This document shows, piece after piece, positions 25,202-33,381 of a DNA stretch of 64,000 bases; positions within the stretch are counted from its first letter, which is position 1; every line of letters begins with the position of its first letter. Under the pieces are notes generated by a model. That model was given only the letters and a program-made list of their open reading frames with translations, was not told the DNA's origin and made no database searches. Source of the stretch: Mucilaginibacter sp. OK268 (GTDB lineage: Bacteria > Bacteroidota > Bacteroidia > Sphingobacteriales > Sphingobacteriaceae); contig NZ_FNJV01000003.1 of NCBI RefSeq assembly GCF_900103125.1, forward strand, positions 62,001 to 126,000. Direction: 5' to 3'. The translations under genes and the position numbers were made by a program.

Positions 25202-25492
25202 GGTCAAAAAACTTTTTAAACCTTAAATTTTAACAAATTTCTGCTCAAAAACGGGTAAAAACACTTGAAAATCACTTCAAAAACCCTCATTTTAACACTT
25301 TTTAACAAATTTTAACACGATTTTGATGGGTTTTGAAAGCTTTAAAAAGTATTAATTATCTGATTAACAAATAACTATATAAAAAACGGTCGTTTTTTGG
25401 CCTTGTTTTTCCCTTAACTAAACTGCCCGGTTCCTTTATAAAAAGAGAACCGGGCAGCTATTCATATAAATATACGAAAAATCCGCGGGATT
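25202..25492 (-). repeat. Conserved 291-nt non-coding element, copy 2 (upstream of the isomerase gene)
   Basis: Read on the minus strand this repeats the order of copy 1: TTCGTATATTTA box, GC-rich hairpin (25423-25457), GTTAAGGGA, AATTAATACTTTTTAAAG, the 36-nt core identical to copy 1 (25289-25324) with three TGTTAAAA units at 10-nt steps, a fourth TGTTAAAA (25228-25235) and TTTAAAAAGT. It starts 25 nt after the stop of the upstream glucosidase gene and ends 170 nt before the isomerase gene. In both copies the element follows the upstream gene's stop by 20-25 nt. Divergence outside the core shows that it is not a recent duplication. Confidence 0.75.
25423..25457 (-). terminator. GC-rich hairpin of element copy 2, possible terminator
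   Basis: CTGCCCGGTTC pairs with GAACCGGGCAG (11 bp), and CTTT/AAAG extends the stem past a one-base bulge. Compared with copy 1, an A-T pair becomes T-A and a C-G pair becomes T-A, both sides changing together. It could terminate the glucosidase transcript. Confidence 0.55.
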
Positions 25493-25516
25493 ACCGATAC
25501 CAGCGTGCCGCTAAGT

Positions 25517-28114
25517 TTAAATATACAGGCAATTAGCGATCAGTCCTGTCCAGCCGGTTTGGTGGGATGCACCCGCACCGCGACCATTGTCGCCATCAAA
25601 ATATTCATAAAAAAAGATGTAGTCTTTAAAGTTCGGATCGGTTTGCATTTTGTGATACTGGCCAAATACCGGGCGGTTACCGTTCTCATCGCGTAAAAAC
25701 AGCTTGGATACCCGGCGGTAAAGTTCATTGGCCACCTCTTTCAGGTTCACATAGTTACCAGATCCCGTTGGGCATTCCACTTTAAAATCGTCGCCATAAT
25801 ACTCGTAAAAGCGGTGCAGGCTATCAATGATCAGGTAGTTGATCGGGATCCAGATGGGGCCACGCCAATTGCTGTTGCCGCCAAATAAACCACTGTCGCT
25901 TTCGGCCGGTGTATAGCCTATACCAAAATCGACACCATTTACGGCCACATGAAATGGCTTATCCAGATGATATTTGGAAAGCGAACGGATACCGAAATCG
26001 CTCAGGAATTCTTTTTCATCCAGCATGTATTTCAATATGGATTTCATCCTGAAGCCACGCAGCAAACTGATGAGGTGCTTGCCATTGGCACTTTTCTCGT
26101 TCCAGCGCGAAACCAGCGAGGCCAGGTCGGGCCTGTTCTCGGCAAACCATTTCATCCGATCGCGAAATATGGGGCTGTCGGTAATATCGCTTTCGTTCAA
26201 TACCTCGGTCGCAAACAGTGGGATAAGTCCTACTATACTACGTACCTTCATTTTGATGGAACCATCATCCGGGAAACTGATCTGATCGTAAAAAAAGCCG
26301 TCTTCTTCATCCCAAAGCCCTTCATTGTTTTCGCCCAGGTTTGACATCGCCCCTACAATGTAAATAAAGTGCTCAAAGAATTTCGAGGCGATATCGGCAT
26401 AAGCATTGTCCCCTACAGCCAGTTCTGTAGCTATACGCAGCAAGTTAAGCGAGTACATCGCCATCCAACTAGTACCATCGGCCTGTTCCAGGTGCTGGCC
26501 CGATGGCAAGTGCATATTCCGGTCAAAAACGCCGATGTTGTCTAAACCCAGGAAACCACCTTCAAATACGTTGTTTCCAGAAGCATCCTTACGGTTTACC
26601 CACCAGGTAAAATTGAGCATCAGCTTATGAAATATCCGCTCCAGGAAATAAGTATCGCCCTTGCCGTTATTGGCTTCCTTATCGGTTTTATAAATACTCC
26701 AGGCCACCATAGCGTGCACCGGTGGATTACCATCACCAAAATCCCACTCATAGGCTGGTAACTGCCCGTTGGGGTGCATATACCAGTCGCGGGTAAGCAA
26801 TATGAGCTGATTTTTGGCAAAGGCCATATCAATGCGGGCCAGTGCCAGGCAATGGAAAGCCAGATCCCAGGCAGCAAACCAGGGGTATTCCCATTTATCG
26901 GGCATGGATATCACATCGCGGGTATTCAGGTGCATCCATTTGCTGTTGCGGGCATCTTTGCGTTGCGGGGGCGGTGCAGGCTGTGCCGGATCGCCGCGGA
27001 GCCAGTGCCGAATATCGCAATAGTAAAATTGCTTGTTCCACATCATACCGGCAAAAGCCTGCCGTTGTATCAGGCTACGATCGATATCCTGTTTGTTGCT
27101 ATATATATCTTTATAAAATTGGTCAGCCTCGGTAATGCGGGTAGTAAATATGTGGTCAAAATCTTCAAAACTGTAATTGGCATCAGGCGACAAGCGCAAC
27201 CGTATCGTAACGCTTTGTTTGGCTGCCACAGTAACATCATAGTTAACAGCTGCCTTGGTGCCGGTATTCCGCGGATTGACGGTATCAGCACCGTGTACAA
27301 TATGGTCATTAATACCGTCTTTATGATATTTGATGCCGTTATCGTAATTATAAAGCCGGTTGGAATTGGTTTCGTTATCGCAAAACAGCAAGGCATTCGC
27401 GCCTTCGGTATGCAGCCAAAGCTGATCAAGGTCTTTATGTGATACCTCTATCCTGCCCTCTCCGTTGGCTGCTAAATAGGGTTTATAATCATTATAACCC
27501 CAGCTCCAGGTATTGCGGAACCATAAGGTGGGCATTACATTCAGTGCGGCGTCTTCATTACCACGGTTGTGGATGGTGATTTTGATCAGGATATCGTCTT
27601 GTGCGCTTTTGGCGTATTCGGTAAATACATCAAAATAAGCGTCGTTATCAAAGATCCCGGTATCTATCAGTTCAAATTCAGGATCTTTACGGGTACGGCG
27701 TTTATTTTCAGCCAGCAGCCATTCGTATGGAAAAGTTTGCTGCGGGTATTTGTACAACGCTTTCATGTACGAGTGTGTGGGGGTACTATCCAGGTAATAG
27801 TAGATCTCTTTTACATCCTCACCATGGTTGCCTTCGGGGTTGCTGAGTCCGAAATAGCGTTCCTTGATGATCGGATCTTTTTTATTCCACAAGGCAATGG
27901 CAAAGCAAAGGTTCTGTTGCCTGTCGCAGATGCCGGCTATACCTTCTTCGCCCCAGCGATAGGTTTTACTGCGGGCCATATCATGTGTGATATAATTCCA
28001 GGCATCGCCATTGGCGCTGTAATCTTCACGAACGGTACCCCATTGGCGATCACTTACATAAGGGCCCCATTTTTTCCAGCTGGTATCTTTTAACCTTGAT
28101 TGTTCTGCATTCAT
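25517..28114 (-). CDS. GH63-like (MGH1-type) glucosidase, 865 aa
   Basis: The protein has an N-terminal beta domain opening with DTSWKKWGPYVSDRQWGTVREDYS (motif about 9-32) and a C-terminal (alpha/alpha)6 barrel with WAAWDLAFH-type (about 415-424), LPAYEWDFGDGNPP (about 450-463), EGGFLGLDNIGVFDR (about 518-532), NWRGPIWIPIN (about 752-762) and HQTGWTGLIA (about 851-860). These match the MGH1-like glycoside hydrolases of family GH63, which cleave alpha-glucosidic or mannosylglycerate-type linkages. No signal peptide is apparent, so it is probably cytosolic and may act on a compatible solute or internal oligosaccharide. GGAG lies about 10 nt before its start. It appears to be a single-gene unit. 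Confidence 0.88.
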   Translation of the reverse strand: MNAEQSRLKDTSWKKWGPYVSDRQWGTVREDYSANGDAWNYITHDMARSKTYRWGEEGIAGICDRQQNLCFAIALWNKKDPIIKERYFGLSNPEGNHGEDVKEIYYYLDSTPTHSYMKALYKYPQQTFPYEWLLAENKRRTRKDPEFELIDTGIFDNDAYFDVFTEYAKSAQDDILIKITIHNRGNEDAALNVMPTLWFRNTWSWGYNDYKPYLAANGEGRIEVSHKDLDQLWLHTEGANALLFCDNETNSNRLYNYDNGIKYHKDGINDHIVHGADTVNPRNTGTKAAVNYDVTVAAKQSVTIRLRLSPDANYSFEDFDHIFTTRITEADQFYKDIYSNKQDIDRSLIQRQAFAGMMWNKQFYYCDIRHWLRGDPAQPAPPPQRKDARNSKWMHLNTRDVISMPDKWEYPWFAAWDLAFHCLALARIDMAFAKNQLILLTRDWYMHPNGQLPAYEWDFGDGNPPVHAMVAWSIYKTDKEANNGKGDTYFLERIFHKLMLNFTWWVNRKDASGNNVFEGGFLGLDNIGVFDRNMHLPSGQHLEQADGTSWMAMYSLNLLRIATELAVGDNAYADIASKFFEHFIYIVGAMSNLGENNEGLWDEEDGFFYDQISFPDDGSIKMKVRSIVGLIPLFATEVLNESDITDSPIFRDRMKWFAENRPDLASLVSRWNEKSANGKHLISLLRGFRMKSILKYMLDEKEFLSDFGIRSLSKYHLDKPFHVAVNGVDFGIGYTPAESDSGLFGGNSNWRGPIWIPINYLIIDSLHRFYEYYGDDFKVECPTGSGNYVNLKEVANELYRRVSKLFLRDENGNRPVFGQYHKMQTDPNFKDYIFFYEYFDGDNGRGAGASHQTGWTGLIANCLYI

Positions 28115-28242
28115 GATAGAAACTCCTTACCTGATAATGCTTTTTTGAAGCAAGTGTTTGCAAAGTAGGCTTATTTAAGGAAAGTTAATATAATTGAATG
28201 GTTTGTTTTACATGGGGATGAAGAAGCCTCACCTAATATGCT

Positions 28243-28335
28243 ATGTCATTGCGAGCGAAGCGTGGCAATCTCCTCGCGTTTGTATCGATTATACTAACGA
28301 GGAGATTGCTTCGTCGTTCCTCCTCGCAATGACAT
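28243..28335. repeat. Dispersed inverted repeat, CATTGCGAG family, copy 1
   Basis: Arms of 34-38 nt begin ATGTCATTGCGAG and end CTCGCAATGACAT, and the inner parts GGCAATCTCCTCG / CGAGGAGATTGC also pair. It lies between the end of the dipeptidase gene and the start of the glucosidase gene. Two relatives are at 40135 and 56721. Confidence 0.8.
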
Positions 28336-28355
28336 ATTCTTTATTTGTTTTTTAT

Positions 28356-29426
28356 CTATCCCCAGGCGTTTCTTAAAAACCGGAGCCAGTTACCGTACAT
28401 CATGTTATCAATATCAGCGTCGGTGTAACCGCGTTTTTTGAGCAGGGCGGGCACTTTTTGCAGATCGGCGATGGTTTCCAGGTCATAAGGGCATTGCTCG
28501 CGACCAAAGGCACCGTCCAGATCAGATCCCATACCAATGTGCAAGGCGTTACCAGCTATCTGGCAGATGTGGTCAATATGATCAACCATCACTTCCAGGT
28601 TACAGTTCATGCCTTTTGGGGTCGACTGTCCCCTCACCCAGTTGGGTACCATCATCCAGGCATCCAGCGCTGCGCCGATCACCGCGTCACGGTCTATCAG
28701 GGCTTTGATCATTTCGTCGCTGTATTGGCGGTTGTGATTCACCAGCGCACGGCAATTATTATGACTGGCCCAAACATGACCGTTAAAATGATCAAGGGCC
28801 TCCCAAAAACTATCATCACACAAATGAGTGGCATCCAGGATGATGTTGAGGCGCTCCATTTCTTTCAACAGTTCATGGCCTTTCGATCCCATATAGCCCG
28901 TAGCATCTGTACCTTGCGCGTAACGACCTGGCCCGTAATGCGCAGGCCCTACAGCACGTAAGCCATAATTATAAGCACGCTCCAGGTGTTGTACGGTAAC
29001 AATGGAGTCAGCGCCTTCCAGGCTTAAAATATAACCGATGGGCTTATTTTCTGTCGATTGCCCGTCGCTCCAAAGTTGCAGGTGTTTCTCCAGCGATGGT
29101 AGATCATTTACCTGTACCATTTCGCCGGCATCTTCCATGGCTTTATACCAGGCTACCTGTCCCTGGGTTTGCGCCCAGGCCTGTTCGGGCGAATGCCAGC
29201 CCGGTAAAGGATTATCCGGCGCTACATAACGTCCAATTTGTGTACCTACAACTAAACCGATATTGCCTTTGCGCAGTTCAGGCAAAGTTACCACCGCCTT
29301 GGCACGGTCGGGCTTGTCGGTGAGTCCTTCTTCGCGATGGTTAACTTCGGATAGCGGACGGGTGAGGTCGCGGTTCCATTCCAGCGCGTTCATGCTCAGG
29401 TCAAGATGGGCATCGATTATAAACAT
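28356..29426 (-). CDS. Membrane-dipeptidase-like peptidase M19, 356 aa
   Basis: This zinc amidohydrolase-fold enzyme of the renal dipeptidase family shows the N-terminal metal motif HLD (residues 7-9), LEGAD (about 135-139, bridging Glu), DATHL (about 199-203), WASHNNCRALVNHNR (about 220-234) and GSDLDG (about 301-306). No signal peptide is present, so it is cytosolic. Family members hydrolyse dipeptides, often with a D-residue or cyclic or dehydro residue at the C-terminus. It starts 1 nt after the stop of the PLP enzyme gene and the two must be co-transcribed, which suggests a role in D-amino-acid or unusual dipeptide use. Confidence 0.94.
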   Translation of the reverse strand: MFIIDAHLDLSMNALEWNRDLTRPLSEVNHREEGLTDKPDRAKAVVTLPELRKGNIGLVVGTQIGRYVAPDNPLPGWHSPEQAWAQTQGQVAWYKAMEDAGEMVQVNDLPSLEKHLQLWSDGQSTENKPIGYILSLEGADSIVTVQHLERAYNYGLRAVGPAHYGPGRYAQGTDATGYMGSKGHELLKEMERLNIILDATHLCDDSFWEALDHFNGHVWASHNNCRALVNHNRQYSDEMIKALIDRDAVIGAALDAWMMVPNWVRGQSTPKGMNCNLEVMVDHIDHICQIAGNALHIGMGSDLDGAFGREQCPYDLETIADLQKVPALLKKRGYTDADIDNMMYGNWLRFLRNAWG

Positions 29427-29427
29427 A

Positions 29428-30534
29428 TCAGATCGTTATTTTTCTGTCGCGGGCGGCATTGAGCCACTCACCATTAAGTACTTTATTTTCAATTGTATAA
29501 GCACGTTCATATAAAGCTACTGTTGGGCATATATGATGTGGTATACCGTACAATACATCGCCTATCTTGTAAGCATGACCTTCGCCAGCCTCTACCACCA
29601 AATGCTCTTCGCTCTGACCAACAGGCACCAGTTCGGGAGCATTTAAAAAATAGATGCGCTTGCTCAATTCATTCTCTGCCGATACGGATTTATGCCCAAC
29701 ATCCAGGCAAAGTTTAGTAGTACCGGGCAGGGATATTACCCTGGAGATCACTAACGCCGCGGGTAAAAACCCTTGCTCTGCCATACTCTGCTGATAGCCT
29801 TTATCCCAGTAAACAAAAGTGCCAGGACTGCATTCTACAGCTTCCCTTTTAGTATGGATGGGGAATGTTGGCGATCCGCCTGCTATGATGATTGGCTCAG
29901 GATAATCACGCTTTTTGATATCCTGCTGCAATTTTAAAACCGGCTCAAAACTGGCATTGCTTCGTTCGGTACGGGTAGCCAGATCGATATCATGGATGTG
30001 ACCGTCATAAGCGTGCAGGCCAACAGGGTTCAATCCTGGTAATACAGCGCAATCCATGTACAGTTGCAAGGCCTCAAAACCGGCTTTTATACCGGTGCGG
30101 TTCATGCCTACATTAATATCGAGATAAACATCAACCTTCAGCTTATATTTTTCGGCAACCTCAGATATTTCATTAGCTGCCGCGGTATTATCAACCAGAC
30201 AAGAGAATTTAATGCCCGGATACGCGTGTATAAGCTTAATAAAGCGGTAAAGCTTTGGACCCACGGGCTGATAGGCCAGTAATACATCGGGTGCTTTGCT
30301 TATGGCCAACAGTTCGGCTTCGGCAATGGTTGCGCACTTGAATTTTTTGATACCTGCTTCCAGAAGTAACAGGGTAACTTCTTTATTCTTGTACGTTTTT
30401 ACATGCGGGCGCAAACGGGCCACATCATCAATCATGGTTTTAAGCAGCTCGATGTTGGCCTTTACCCTATCCGGGTAAACTACCAGGGCCGGTGTATCCA
30501 GCTTTTCTATATCATCTATTGTGTACCAGTTCAT
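29428..30534 (-). CDS. D-threonine aldolase/alanine racemase-fold PLP enzyme (D-TA family), 368 aa
   Basis: The N-terminal alanine-racemase-like barrel carries the presumed PLP lysine in RPHVKTYKNKEV (about 42-53), and the C-terminal beta domain has LDVGHKSVSAE (about 290-300), SEEHLVVE (about 322-329) and the metal-binding H-x-C of PHHICPTVAL (about 345-354). This combination is that of D-threonine aldolases and D-3-hydroxyaspartate dehydratases, which cleave or deaminate D-3-hydroxy amino acids. The exact substrate cannot be chosen from sequence. It overlaps in function with the M19 gene 1 nt downstream and with the upstream RidA protein, which commonly accompanies enzymes producing enamine or imine intermediates. 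Confidence 0.92.
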   Translation of the reverse strand: MNWYTIDDIEKLDTPALVVYPDRVKANIELLKTMIDDVARLRPHVKTYKNKEVTLLLLEAGIKKFKCATIAEAELLAISKAPDVLLAYQPVGPKLYRFIKLIHAYPGIKFSCLVDNTAAANEISEVAEKYKLKVDVYLDINVGMNRTGIKAGFEALQLYMDCAVLPGLNPVGLHAYDGHIHDIDLATRTERSNASFEPVLKLQQDIKKRDYPEPIIIAGGSPTFPIHTKREAVECSPGTFVYWDKGYQQSMAEQGFLPAALVISRVISLPGTTKLCLDVGHKSVSAENELSKRIYFLNAPELVPVGQSEEHLVVEAGEGHAYKIGDVLYGIPHHICPTVALYERAYTIENKVLNGEWLNAARDRKITI

Positions 30535-30570
30535 GTTGAGTTTTGAGTATTTTGCCTGAACATTGATTTC

Positions 30571-30680
30571 CCTGATTGACGGATAACCAGGATTTTTAAT
30601 GATATGATTAGTTATAAGCGATGAATTTGGATTAGTGGGCTATCAGCAACTCACTATATCATGATAATCCTTCAATCAGG
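30571..30680. repeat. Imperfect inverted repeat between the RidA and D-TA genes
   Basis: CCTGATTGACGGAT (30571-30584) matches the reverse complement of ATCCTTCAATCAGG (30667-30680) at 13 of 14 bases, with partly pairing AT-rich flanks inside. It has the look of the CTGATTAAAGGAT dispersed repeats of Bacteroidota and may attenuate transcription between the two genes. Confidence 0.5.
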
Positions 30681-30708
30681 AGAATCATGGTCAAAACTCC
30701 TACAACTA

Positions 30709-31173
30709 CTAAGCTAATTCAAACAAGGCCTCTATTTCTACCGGGATATTATCGGGTAACGAGCCCATACCTACGGCACTGCGTACACCTATGCCGTTTT
30801 CTTCGCCCCATACTTTGGCAAAAAGCTCACTGGCACCGTTAATGATAAAAGGATGTTTCTCAAAATCAGGAGTACAATTGACCATACCTAATACTTTGAT
30901 CACCCTTTTTACCTTATCAAGGCTGCCGATGTTGGCTTTAATGGTGGCCAGCATGGCTAAACCAACCTGGCGGGCTGCCAATTTACCGTCTTCCTGTGAA
31001 ATGGTATCACCGATACGCCCAATGATCAGCGTGCCGTCGTCCTGCACAGTACCGTGGCCCGACAGGTAAAGATATTTGCCATCAACTAAACAAGGTTTAT
31101 AAACGCCAAGCGGCTTTGGTGCGGGCGGCAGGTTTAAACCCAGCGCCGCGAAGTTTTCTTCGGGAGTGTTCAT
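30709..31173 (-). CDS. RidA (YjgF/YER057c/UK114) family protein, 154 aa
   Basis: The sequence matches the longer RidA-like subgroup with an N-terminal NLPPAPKPLGVYKP segment, YLSGHGTVQDDG (about 42-53), AARQVGLAMLATIKANIG (about 73-90) and the C-terminal GVRSAVGMGSLPDNIPVEIEALFEL (motif about 128-152, R essential for 2-aminoacrylate hydrolysis in canonical RidA). The frame stays open nine codons further to 31200, but the chosen ATG (MNTPEENF) fits family N-termini better. RidA proteins hydrolyse reactive enamine/imine products of PLP-dependent dehydratases, which suits the neighbouring D-TA-like enzyme. Confidence 0.92.
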   Translation of the reverse strand: MNTPEENFAALGLNLPPAPKPLGVYKPCLVDGKYLYLSGHGTVQDDGTLIIGRIGDTISQEDGKLAARQVGLAMLATIKANIGSLDKVKRVIKVLGMVNCTPDFEKHPFIINGASELFAKVWGEENGIGVRSAVGMGSLPDNIPVEIEALFELA

Positions 31174-31211
31174 AGCGGTAAAATTATAAAGTTTAGGCAA
31201 TAATTAGCAAC

Positions 31212-31240
31212 AAAAAAGCCGGGGATCTCACTCCCGGCTT
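31212..31240 (-). terminator. Rho-independent terminator of the 31265 gene
   Basis: On the minus strand AAGCCGGG (31240-31233) pairs with CCCGGCTT (31223-31216), followed directly by TTTTG. It lies 25 nt after the stop and closes the haloperoxidase/DoxX cluster. Confidence 0.85.
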
Positions 31241-31264
31241 CGAATTAATCAACTATAGGATATT

Positions 31265-32368
31265 CTATTTAAATTTAAAGGTAACGCCAACGTTTATGGC
31301 ATAATCGGCAAAAGCGGCATCGCCCTGGGTATATACACCAGTTAGCTGTGTGCTGATCTTATCAGGTACGCTTTGTGTACGATCTCGTTTTAGGGCTACC
31401 GGAACAAAGGCATATATGGAAAGCGCTTTGAGGCGATAAATAACACCTGGCTCGGCCGAAATAATATAACCTGGTCTTCTGAAGCCATTGCTGCCGCCTA
31501 CCAGGTCTTTCACCGGTAAACATTCGTAACGCACACCCGCCGAAAAGTCGAACTTACCAACGCCATAGCTGGCACCTCCCCTGATCATGACCTGATCTGG
31601 CACGCTCATCACATCGCTGCCATTTGCCACTGCTTTTGAGCTTGGTGTACTGCCACGAGCTGATGATGTCCCGTTTTGCTCACGCGGACTGATGAGGTAA
31701 TAAAAACCACCATACAAACCAAACTGATGGGTGAAATTATAATAAGCGTTGATCTCTGTAGTGATGCCAGTTCCGCCATCACCCAATTGTATCGATTGAT
31801 CAACAGGGCCTAGCGTACGGGCGTCATTAGCAGCGGTGTGGTAAAAATAGTCCTGGTAATTGTAGTTACCGGTAGGTAGTTTAAAACCTAAACCTACCTG
31901 GATATTGCCTTTACGGGCCTTGGCAGGATTAAGCAGCCAGGCATAAGCTGTTAAGCGGATATCGCCCAAACCAAATGAATGGGTGCTCAGTCGCTCTTTG
32001 CCGCCATGTTCATATAACGATGACCTGCTGTTATCCAATATAGGTACATCTACCGCGAACGACCAGCGATTGTTGAAAATGCGGGTAAGCGTAAGATCCT
32101 GTGTATAAGAATGGTTTATTACATTGGTACCCTGGGCAATACGTTGTTTTTGTTCCTGTGTGCCCACAAAGTGCTTGTATGATCTGAAATAGCGGTTATT
32201 GCTATTGAGTAACCAGCTGCTGCTGGTGTTGGAGCTGTCGGGATGTTCATCCATGGTACATAAACCACCGGTACTGCGGATGGCCACGCAGCCTTGTGCA
32301 TTTGCATGGGTGTTGGCGAAAAGGATGTAAAAAGTAATAGTAAAAAGTGTTCGTAAAGTTAGTTTCAT
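31265..32368 (-). CDS. Outer-membrane beta-barrel protein, 367 aa
   Basis: A signal peptide (about 1-25, ending ANAQ) is followed by an unusual cysteine pair in QGCVAIRSTGGLCTMDEH (about 25-42). The rest is a beta-barrel with alternating aromatic strands such as WSFAVDVPIL and ITTEINAYYNFTHQFGLYGGFYYL, ending in the terminal strand AINVGVTFKFK with a C-terminal aromatic-rich pattern. GLGFKLPTGNYNYQDYF (about 164-180) recalls transporter-type or phenol-degradation MetA-like barrels. The ligand is unknown. It is the last gene of a run with DoxX-like and haloperoxidase genes, ending at a clear terminator. Confidence 0.8.
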   Translation of the reverse strand: MKLTLRTLFTITFYILFANTHANAQGCVAIRSTGGLCTMDEHPDSSNTSSSWLLNSNNRYFRSYKHFVGTQEQKQRIAQGTNVINHSYTQDLTLTRIFNNRWSFAVDVPILDNSRSSLYEHGGKERLSTHSFGLGDIRLTAYAWLLNPAKARKGNIQVGLGFKLPTGNYNYQDYFYHTAANDARTLGPVDQSIQLGDGGTGITTEINAYYNFTHQFGLYGGFYYLISPREQNGTSSARGSTPSSKAVANGSDVMSVPDQVMIRGGASYGVGKFDFSAGVRYECLPVKDLVGGSNGFRRPGYIISAEPGVIYRLKALSIYAFVPVALKRDRTQSVPDKISTQLTGVYTQGDAAFADYAINVGVTFKFK

Positions 32369-32472
32369 GTGTGTTTGGTTAATATATATAATAGGGTTAT
32401 GGTAATCTGTTTAATAAAGCCAGGTTTCTCAGGCCTGGCTTTTACCTGCTCTCATACAGGATTTTTTATTAA

Positions 32473-33288
32473 TCAACTAAATCTCAAATCTTTGGTGTTT
32501 TTCCAGGGAAACACGATAAAACCCGACGGCGCTTTTTTAAACGCGAACCATAAAGCCAGCAGCACGCCATAGCTACCGCCCCGCTCTACCCATTCAAACA
32601 GTTCGTAATGCGGATAAAACAGCTCGCTGGTTATTTTCCAGATGATAAATACGAGCAATAAATTTTTAAACGGACGGATCAGTATGGAAATGGCCGCTAA
32701 GATTTCAAAAATACCAACTACCAGTGCGGTTCTAGCCGGGTCATGAAAACCAAGGGATTGGTACTGTTTCAGCAGTCCGGCTTTTTGTATGATATTAAGC
32801 CAGCCGTGACCCAATAACAATAAGAATGCTATTACCCTTAAGCTGCCTATCACCGTTTTTAATACAGACGGCTCAATTACTATTTCGTCATTCATGCGGG
32901 CAAACCATTGTTTCAGCGGAATTTTAATACCACCCTGTATGATCAACAGCACGAGCGGGGCTCCAAAATTGCCCGCGCGTTCAATAAACTCGGCAAAAGG
33001 TTCGCCGGATATTGGGCGGAATGACGCGGTAATGATCCCCCATATCACCAGCCAACCTGCTACAGCACGTGTAGGATAAACCAATATGGATATGCCCATC
33101 AAAATATCGATGGAGCCCACAACCGGCATTAAGCGATAGGCGTCATCATGCCCAATACCCATCACCGCGAAATAGTTACACCAAATTTGTTTGGTGATGA
33201 TGCCAAATGCACCATGCCCTATAAAACACATGGCACAGGCCAGTCTTAACGTGAAATATATTTTTTGATCGGTAGTTAAACGTAACAT
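32473..33288 (-). CDS. DoxX-like integral membrane protein, 271 aa
   Basis: About seven to eight membrane segments are arranged as two similar halves. The first starts FTLRLACAMCFIGHGAFGI (about 12-30) and the second VIAFLLLLGHGWLNIIQKAGLL (about 152-173). The helix motif F/L-GHG followed by a short loop is shared by DoxX/SURF4-like proteins, which are implicated in quinone-linked redox reactions in the membrane. The protein is twice the usual DoxX length, consistent with an internal duplication. It sits between the haloperoxidase lipoprotein and an outer-membrane barrel. Function in this setting is unknown. Confidence 0.78.
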   Translation of the reverse strand: MLRLTTDQKIYFTLRLACAMCFIGHGAFGIITKQIWCNYFAVMGIGHDDAYRLMPVVGSIDILMGISILVYPTRAVAGWLVIWGIITASFRPISGEPFAEFIERAGNFGAPLVLLIIQGGIKIPLKQWFARMNDEIVIEPSVLKTVIGSLRVIAFLLLLGHGWLNIIQKAGLLKQYQSLGFHDPARTALVVGIFEILAAISILIRPFKNLLLVFIIWKITSELFYPHYELFEWVERGGSYGVLLALWFAFKKAPSGFIVFPWKNTKDLRFS

Positions 33289-33381
33289 TCTTTCTTATTT
33301 TGTTTTGGATCAAAGAACAAATATTTTTGGATGAAAGACATACTCTTAAAATCTTTGCTCCTTGTTCCAAAAATCCTTACT

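Noticed and set aside
26774-27442. A 222-codon plus-strand open frame within the glucosidase gene
   Set aside because: It lies antisense to a well-supported GH63-like gene, has no recognisable domain and no promoter-like or ribosome-binding context. Long antisense frames are expected from the codon bias of the real gene.
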